This document shows, one piece after another, positions 11,669 through 15,806 of a stretch of DNA of 15,806 bases. The stretch comes from Myxococcales bacterium (GTDB lineage: Bacteria > Myxococcota > Polyangia > Fen-1088). How positions within the stretch are numbered: position 1 is the first letter of the stretch; each line of letters opens with the position of its first letter. The notes under the pieces were generated by a model. It saw only the letters and a list, made by a program, of their open reading frames with translations. It was not told where the DNA came from and did not search any database. The DNA is taken from positions 1 to 15,806 of the forward strand of contig PMCR01000448.1 in assembly GCA_003155465.1 (NCBI GenBank). Reading direction: 5' to 3'. The position numbers were made by a program, and so were the translations under genes.

Positions 11669-13828
11669 CTAGTGCTGCGTGCTGGCATGAGCCCGTTCCA
11701 CATAGGCGCGCGCCGCTGGGATGTCGGAATCGGTCGCCGGGGCCATGGCTATGAACAACTCCCACGCCTTGACCGTGCGGGACGCGAAGGTCGGATCGGT
11801 GTGCGACAGGGTCTCATAGCCGATGCCGAGGTTCTTGATGATACTGACGTGAATATCTAGGGTCGGGAGGCCCGGCTCGCCGGGGATGCCGAGCGCGGGC
11901 GAGCCGCCCGCCCGGCGCACGACCTGCTCAAGCAGATTCACGGCCAAGCGCGCGGGTGCCTCGGCGTTGCCTGCGTCGTGACTGTATACCAGCGCCAGGT
12001 GGGCCCTTGCGGCCTGCATGTTCAGAACCAACTCACCCAGCACTTGCTCCCACGAACCCATGGGATAGCGCAGCGCCGGAATCGGATCGTAGTTGGCGAT
12101 GGCCTGGCGGTCGCGCTCGGCCCACTGCTCGAAGCTGGGGAAGCGGTCGGCAGGAACCAAGGGATGGGTGAGGCCCGTCGTGGCCAGCTTGTAGCCATCC
12201 TTCCAGCTTTCGTCCCAGGTTCCCAGTCGATCCAGCACAATCAAGGGGCGGTTGCGATTGGCGTCCATGAGCTGCTTGATGTTGAAGCCCCCTGGCAGGT
12301 ACACGCCGGCCGGGATGATCAAATCAGGGTGGCGGCGTAGCGCGCGTTCGCAGTACCAGCGCATGCCCAACAACTGCTGGTCGAGGTGGATCACGTCGGG
12401 TCGCAGTTTCTCGACCTCGCGGAAGTAGAAGACCGCGCCCGTCAGGTGATCGCCCATGGTAACCACGATGGCGTCTCGTGGAATCGAGGCGAAAGTGGTG
12501 GAGACGAAGTCGCGAAACACAGTGTTGTGGCGCTGGCTGGAGCTGGAATTGACGACGGCCCCGGCCAGGAAGACCAGGAGCGCGCCGGCCAGGGACAGCC
12601 GCGACACCCGAACCGGCGAGGCGGTGCGCGCCTCCAGCCGACGGACAAGCCAAGCCCAGCCGATTCCGGCGGCAAGGGCCATGAGCAGATCCGCTTGGAT
12701 GAAGAAGCGCGACAGCACGGCCTGGTAGAGCGGCTTGGCCGTGGACAGGTTGGACATGGCGCAGAACACAAAGGCGTAGCCGAGCAGAAGACCGAGCAGG
12801 ACGCGGGCCTGTGCGCGGTCGGGTCGCTTGCGCGGAGCCAATGCATACGCAGCCACGGCCAGCAGCGGCCCCAGTCCGAGCAGCCGTCGCAGGGAGCCGC
12901 CCAACATCAGGTAGAGGGTCTGGAAAAACGTACCACTCTTGACGAACGCATCGGCCTTGCCACCGGCCTTTCCCAAGCTGAACGTCCCGTAGCTGCGGCG
13001 CAGGAAGTGGCCAAGCAGACCGTCCAGGGTGCTCTCGTCGCCCCAAGAGACCGCCGCTGCCGACTTGGACGCGACGACGAGATAGGCGTAGGGCAGAAGA
13101 CCCAGGGCGCCGCAGAGAACGGCCAGTGCCACCCCGGAAGCGCGGAGCTGGCCTCGCGCAACCCACAGCGAGCGCAGAAGGAGAGGCGCACCCACGAACA
13201 CGAAGGTGTGGTGGTTGCCCATGCCCAGGCCGCAGGCGAAAGCCAGGGCGAAAACCTGACGTCGGGTCGGCGCACGCTCGATGCGCAACCAAAGGTAGAG
13301 GGCGAGCGCCCCGAACAGGGCATTCAGCCCGAACACCTCGGCCGTGGCGGCGTGATGCCAGACCACCGGGTTTGTGCCAAAGAGCCCTGCTGCCAGCAGG
13401 CCCGCGGCGGCCCTTCCGGTCCATCGCTGCACGGTCGCACAGAGCAAGCCGGCCGCGGCCGCCGTGGATACCGCGGAGAGCAGGTTCACCCGCCAGGCGA
13501 TGGAAGGTCCGAAGGGCAGGGCCGCGAACAGCCGGGCCAGCAAGGCGAACACGGGATAGCCAGGTGGATGGGGCACGCCCCCGGTGACCGCTGCAGCCGT
13601 CAGCTCGCCGCTGTCACCGCCCAGGATGGTGGGCGCTAGGCTAGCCACGTACAGAGCCAGCAACACGACGAAAGCACCGAGTGGCACGAGCCATGGCCGA
13701 GCCAAAGCCTCGGTTGCATCTGTTTGGGATAGCTCTGATATGGGGACGCGCTCGCGCCTGGGCAGGCCAGTCGGTCGCGTGGTGCGGACACGCCCGGCGG
13801 ATCGATCGTCTCTTGCTCTTCGCGCCAT
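11669..13828 (-). CDS. DUF2723 multi-membrane protein, putative GT-C glycosyltransferase (TMEM260/GT117-like)
   Basis: The 719-residue product has a basic cytoplasmic tail (1-42) and a first membrane helix at about 45-65. The DUF2723 signature GGDSGEL (Asp72) and HPPGYP (87-92) follow in the first external loop, as in GT-C enzymes where this loop carries the catalytic acid. About ten hydrophobic helices extend to about 426 (the last is LSLAGALLVFLAGAVV). A soluble C-terminal domain of nearly 300 residues is inferred to be periplasmic. The DUF2723 family includes TMEM260, a protein O-mannosyltransferase, so transfer of a sugar from a lipid carrier to exported proteins or glycans is likely; donor and acceptor are unknown. 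The ATG at 13828 is preferred over an open extension to 13945 that lacks family similarity. It is divergent from the receiver gene. No clear ribosome binding site is seen. Confidence 0.82.
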   Translation of the reverse strand: MARRARDDRSAGRVRTTRPTGLPRRERVPISELSQTDATEALARPWLVPLGAFVVLLALYVASLAPTILGGDSGELTAAAVTGGVPHPPGYPVFALLARLFAALPFGPSIAWRVNLLSAVSTAAAAGLLCATVQRWTGRAAAGLLAAGLFGTNPVVWHHAATAEVFGLNALFGALALYLWLRIERAPTRRQVFALAFACGLGMGNHHTFVFVGAPLLLRSLWVARGQLRASGVALAVLCGALGLLPYAYLVVASKSAAAVSWGDESTLDGLLGHFLRRSYGTFSLGKAGGKADAFVKSGTFFQTLYLMLGGSLRRLLGLGPLLAVAAYALAPRKRPDRAQARVLLGLLLGYAFVFCAMSNLSTAKPLYQAVLSRFFIQADLLMALAAGIGWAWLVRRLEARTASPVRVSRLSLAGALLVFLAGAVVNSSSSQRHNTVFRDFVSTTFASIPRDAIVVTMGDHLTGAVFYFREVEKLRPDVIHLDQQLLGMRWYCERALRRHPDLIIPAGVYLPGGFNIKQLMDANRNRPLIVLDRLGTWDESWKDGYKLATTGLTHPLVPADRFPSFEQWAERDRQAIANYDPIPALRYPMGSWEQVLGELVLNMQAARAHLALVYSHDAGNAEAPARLAVNLLEQVVRRAGGSPALGIPGEPGLPTLDIHVSIIKNLGIGYETLSHTDPTFASRTVKAWELFIAMAPATDSDIPAARAYVERAHASTQH

Positions 13829-14151
13829 GAATGGACCGCGATAATGCCATGAAGTTTGGTGTCCACCCGCTGCTACCAAGGTGCGATTTCTGCGCGGCTC
13901 CCGCAGGCATGCTGCCAACGACGCGCCGGGGGGCCGCCGTGCCAACGGTTGATCGATGAAGGGCGGACAGCTTCTCCGTGCTGCGGGGAGGCAAGGGTGG
14001 AGGCAAAGCCATGCTTGCGAGGACCCGGCAGGGAGATCCGATCCGGATCCGCTGGCGCGAAAAGCTCCATGGACACGCCGGCTTCATGTTGTAGGCTTGC
14101 AAGTACAAGGTGGTGCAGCGGATGTACACTGATACCGGAGGAGGACCTTCC
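13829..14151. other. 323-bp divergent intergenic region between DUF2723 and receiver genes
   Basis: No gene is supported; a 99-codon + strand frame here looks like random Cys/Arg-rich translation. It must hold the promoters of both flanking genes. A -10-like TACACT (14125-14130) lies before the receiver gene, but no -35 is found at a proper spacing. A cluster of ATCCG units occurs near 14036-14052. Confidence 0.45.
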
Positions 14152-14532
14152 ATGAGCCCAGAGACCAGAAGTCGCCGCGTGGTCATCGCGGAGGACAACG
14201 ACGACATGCGCGCCGCGATTCGCGAGTTGATCGAGAGCCTGGGCGCAGAGGTCGCGGAGGCGGCGAGCGGGGGAGATCTGATCATGCTCTTGACCGACGA
14301 GAAGCCGGTGGATCTACTCATCACTGACGTGCGCATGCCGTGGATGACCGGGTTTCAGGTTTCTCTGGCGGCACGCAACGCTGGCTTGACCATGCCCATC
14401 ATCGTGGTCACCGCGTTCGGCGATGATCATCTGCGCGCGCAAGTGGAGCGTCTGGGCTCGGCCAAACTGCTTTCCAAGCCTTTCCGTCCCGAGGAACTGT
14501 TGTCGCTCGCGCGGTCGCTCTTGCCGTCCTGA
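14152..14532 (+). CDS. Stand-alone receiver-domain response regulator (CheY-like)
   Basis: The 126-residue product is a single phosphoacceptor receiver domain. The acidic pair is Glu14-Asp15 (VIAEDND), the phosphorylated Asp is Asp59 in LLITDVRMP, the switch Thr is Thr87 in VVTAFGD, and the conserved Lys is Lys109 in LLSKPF. All key residues are present, so it should be phosphorylated by a partner histidine kinase, which is not in the window. There is no DNA-binding or enzymatic output domain, so it probably acts by protein contact or as a phosphorelay part. GGAGGAGG at 14137-14144, seven bases before the ATG at 14152, decides the start over the in-frame codon at 14110. The gene is divergent from the DUF2723 gene. 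Confidence 0.92.
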   Translation: MSPETRSRRVVIAEDNDDMRAAIRELIESLGAEVAEAASGGDLIMLLTDEKPVDLLITDVRMPWMTGFQVSLAARNAGLTMPIIVVTAFGDDHLRAQVERLGSAKLLSKPFRPEELLSLARSLLPS

Positions 14533-14739
14533 CTGCCACATGTCTTCCGGTGCACGGGGCCGGGGAGGGCTCGCGTGTTCACCATAGGGCGGACACCCGG
14601 CCGGATGACATCGGCGTTCTTCGTGCCGGCGGTGAACCTCCTAGCCAAGAACCAGCAATTCCCCTATGCTGCGTCTGTCTTCCCAGGTTATGGGCGTTCG
14701 CGTAGTCGGTTCCTTCGATATCGGCCGGAGGTTGTCCCA
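14533..14739. other. 207-bp intergenic region with spaced inverted repeat
   Basis: GTTCACC (14577-14583) and GGTGAAC (14631-14637) are exact inverted repeats 47 bases apart, enclosing further GC-rich complementary bits (CCGGCCGG, GCCGGC). This could be a 3' hairpin for the receiver mRNA, but there is no T-run. A candidate promoter for the OmpA gene lies to its right. Confidence 0.4.
14642..14670 (+). promoter_or_regulatory. Candidate promoter of the OmpA-type gene
   Basis: TAGCCA (14642-14647) and TATGCT (14665-14670) each match 4 of 6 consensus bases and are 17 bases apart. The leader would be about 63 bases and would include GGAGG at 14727-14731. Confidence 0.35.
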
Positions 14740-15806
14740 ATGAACATTTCCCCGCAACGATGGCTTTCTACTGGCGTGATCACCCTGGGCGCTCTCGTCC
14801 TGCTGATGGGCGGGCAGCGAGCTGCTGCGGAACCCAACGGCCCTCCCCCTGAATCCAAGGACGCTCCCCCCAAGAAGGCGGGACCACCGGAGTACCACTT
14901 CGACTTCGGCCTTTTTGGCGGGCTTCACTTCTTCGACTCCAAGCACGCCCTGGGAAGCTCCCCGGAATTGGCGGCCGATCCGGCGGCTTGGTCGGCTGTC
15001 TCGCCCAAGTGGGGCGGGGTTTTCGGCGGCCGGCTGGGCTTGCACTTCAACCGTTGGATCGGGCTGGAAGCAGAGGTCGACGCCACGCCCACCAAGACGC
15101 GCAACGGCCTGACGACGATGTGGATCTTCGGCTATCGCGGCAGCGCGATTGTGACCTTCCCGGTTAGCGACGTGTTCCAGCCCTTCGTCCTGGCCGGTTG
15201 GGGCGGGCTGACATCGCTGGTCAACGACACATCGATCGTGGGGAGCGATACCTGGGGATTCATGCATGCTGGGCTCGGGTTCAAGGTCGCGCTGAACCCA
15301 TGGCTCGGGCTGCGGCTCGACGGGCGAATCATGGCTCCATGGACCGCGCTCGACCCAGTCATTCCCAAGGGAAAGACTCGTGCTGCCTGTGACGGGCCTG
15401 ACTTCGAGGTGCTGGGTTCCGTGTTCATAAGCTTCGGAGAAAAGGACGTCATCATCAAAGAGGCGAGCAGCGGGGACCGGGACGGCGATGGTATCCCCGA
15501 CAACCTCGACAAGTGTCCCAACGAGGCGGAGGACAAAGATGGGTTCCAGGACGAGGATGGCTGTCCGGATCTAGACAACGACGGCGACGGCATCCCCGAT
15601 TCTCGCGACAAGTGCCCCAACGATCCCGAGGACAAGGATGGGTTCCAGGACGAGGACGGCTGCCCGGATCCCGACAACGACAACGACGGCATCCCCGATG
15701 CTCGCGACAAGTGCCCCAACGAGCCCGAGACCTTCAACAACTACAAGGACGACGACGGTTGTCCCGACGAGGTGCCGGCCGAGGTGAAGAAGTTCACCGG
15801 CGTGAT
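14740..15806 (+). CDS. OmpA-type outer-membrane protein with thrombospondin-3 repeats (3' truncated by window)
   Basis: The frame is open from the ATG at 14740 to the window end (355 codons). GGAGG lies eight bases before the ATG. A signal peptide (residues 1-30) ends in QRAAA before EPNG, fitting signal peptidase I cleavage. After a Pro/Lys-rich spacer, residues 50-235 alternate short hydrophobic and polar stretches (for example HFDFGLFGGLHFF, WIGLEAEVDA, AIVTFPVSDVFQPFVLAGWGG). This is typical of an eight-stranded OmpA-like beta-barrel. Three 33-residue DxDxDGIPD...DKCPN...DGCPD units follow; these are TSP3 calcium-binding repeats. The sequence then continues as VPAEVKKFTGV, the usual lead into a peptidoglycan-binding OmpA C-terminal domain, which would lie outside the window. 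The inferred role is linking the outer membrane to the cell wall. No minus-strand frame here is credible. Confidence 0.88.
   Translation, partial: MNISPQRWLSTGVITLGALVLLMGGQRAAAEPNGPPPESKDAPPKKAGPPEYHFDFGLFGGLHFFDSKHALGSSPELAADPAAWSAVSPKWGGVFGGRLGLHFNRWIGLEAEVDATPTKTRNGLTTMWIFGYRGSAIVTFPVSDVFQPFVLAGWGGLTSLVNDTSIVGSDTWGFMHAGLGFKVALNPWLGLRLDGRIMAPWTALDPVIPKGKTRAACDGPDFEVLGSVFISFGEKDVIIKEASSGDRDGDGIPDNLDKCPNEAEDKDGFQDEDGCPDLDNDGDGIPDSRDKCPNDPEDKDGFQDEDGCPDPDNDNDGIPDARDKCPNEPETFNNYKDDDGCPDEVPAEVKKFTGV
15475..15771 (+). repeat. Three tandem 99-bp TSP3 repeats
   Basis: Units begin at 15475, 15574 and 15673, each exactly 33 codons. Each encodes a DxDxDG-type calcium motif and two Cys (KCPN and GCPD). 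Units one and two are nearly identical in protein; the third diverges in its second half (ETFNNYKDDDG). Confidence 0.9.

Noticed and set aside
12324..13639. Open frames of 417 codons (+) and 366 codons (-) inside the DUF2723 gene
   Set aside because: Both overlap the clearly membrane-protein-coding frame and lack domains, ribosome sites or plausible composition.
13856..14155. 99-codon + strand frame in the gap before the receiver gene
   Set aside because: It is Cys/Arg-rich, has no family resemblance, and runs through the receiver gene's promoter and ribosome-site region.
14641..15740. Two minus-strand open frames of about 200 codons over the OmpA-type gene
   Set aside because: The repeated Ser/Gly/Leu pattern is simply the antisense of the TSP3 repeats. 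The + strand frame has a signal peptide, ribosome site and known domains.

Overview
The window is a high-GC bacterial chromosome segment (roughly two-thirds G+C by eye). It most likely comes from a myxobacterium or close relative (Myxococcota, Polyangia-like). Supporting signs are a MYXO-CTERM-type Cys/TM/Arg-Lys tail after a Gly/Thr-rich linker on a secreted beta-helix protein, a PilZ protein of the kind abundant in myxobacteria, a Cys-rich lipoprotein with a Gly-Thr linker, and an OmpA-type outer-membrane protein with thrombospondin-3 calcium repeats. No phage, transposase, CRISPR, rRNA or tRNA was recognised.

Layout. 1-663: C-terminal end of a surface-anchored beta-helix protein (+). 779-1750: metallo-beta-lactamase-fold protein that has lost several metal ligands (+). 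2006-4354: HelD-like superfamily 1 helicase (+), converging on a PilZ protein at 4365-4745 (-). 5073-8465: a three-gene + strand run of diaminopimelate decarboxylase (lysA), an FmdB-type zinc ribbon and a UbiD-family decarboxylase. This run converges on a Cys-rich lipoprotein (8522-9220, -), with a hairpin terminator between them. 9516-11395 (-): an apparent operon of an IHF/HU-like DNA-binding protein, an RRM RNA-binding protein and an RluA-family pseudouridine synthase. It is read from a promoter that contains a perfect 7-2-7 palindrome. 11669-13828 (-): a DUF2723 multi-membrane glycosyltransferase-like protein. 14152-14532 (+): a lone receiver-domain response regulator. 14740-end (+): an OmpA-type outer-membrane protein cut by the window edge.

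How the genes fit together. Most of the window is housekeeping or envelope biology rather than a mobile accessory island. The IHF-like/RRM/RluA group puts nucleoid, RNA-binding and RNA-modification functions under one regulated promoter. HelD (RNA polymerase recycling), PilZ (c-di-GMP sensing) and the receiver protein are regulatory singletons. The DUF2723 protein, the MYXO-CTERM protein, the lipoprotein and the OmpA protein all concern the cell surface.

No clearly new defence or biosynthetic system is visible. The points most worth a second look are the apparent MBL-fold pseudoenzyme, the palindrome inside the IHF-like operon promoter, the in-frame hexanucleotide tract in the lipoprotein gene, and a set of promoters sharing a -10 that ends in CT, one of which makes the helicase mRNA nearly leaderless.
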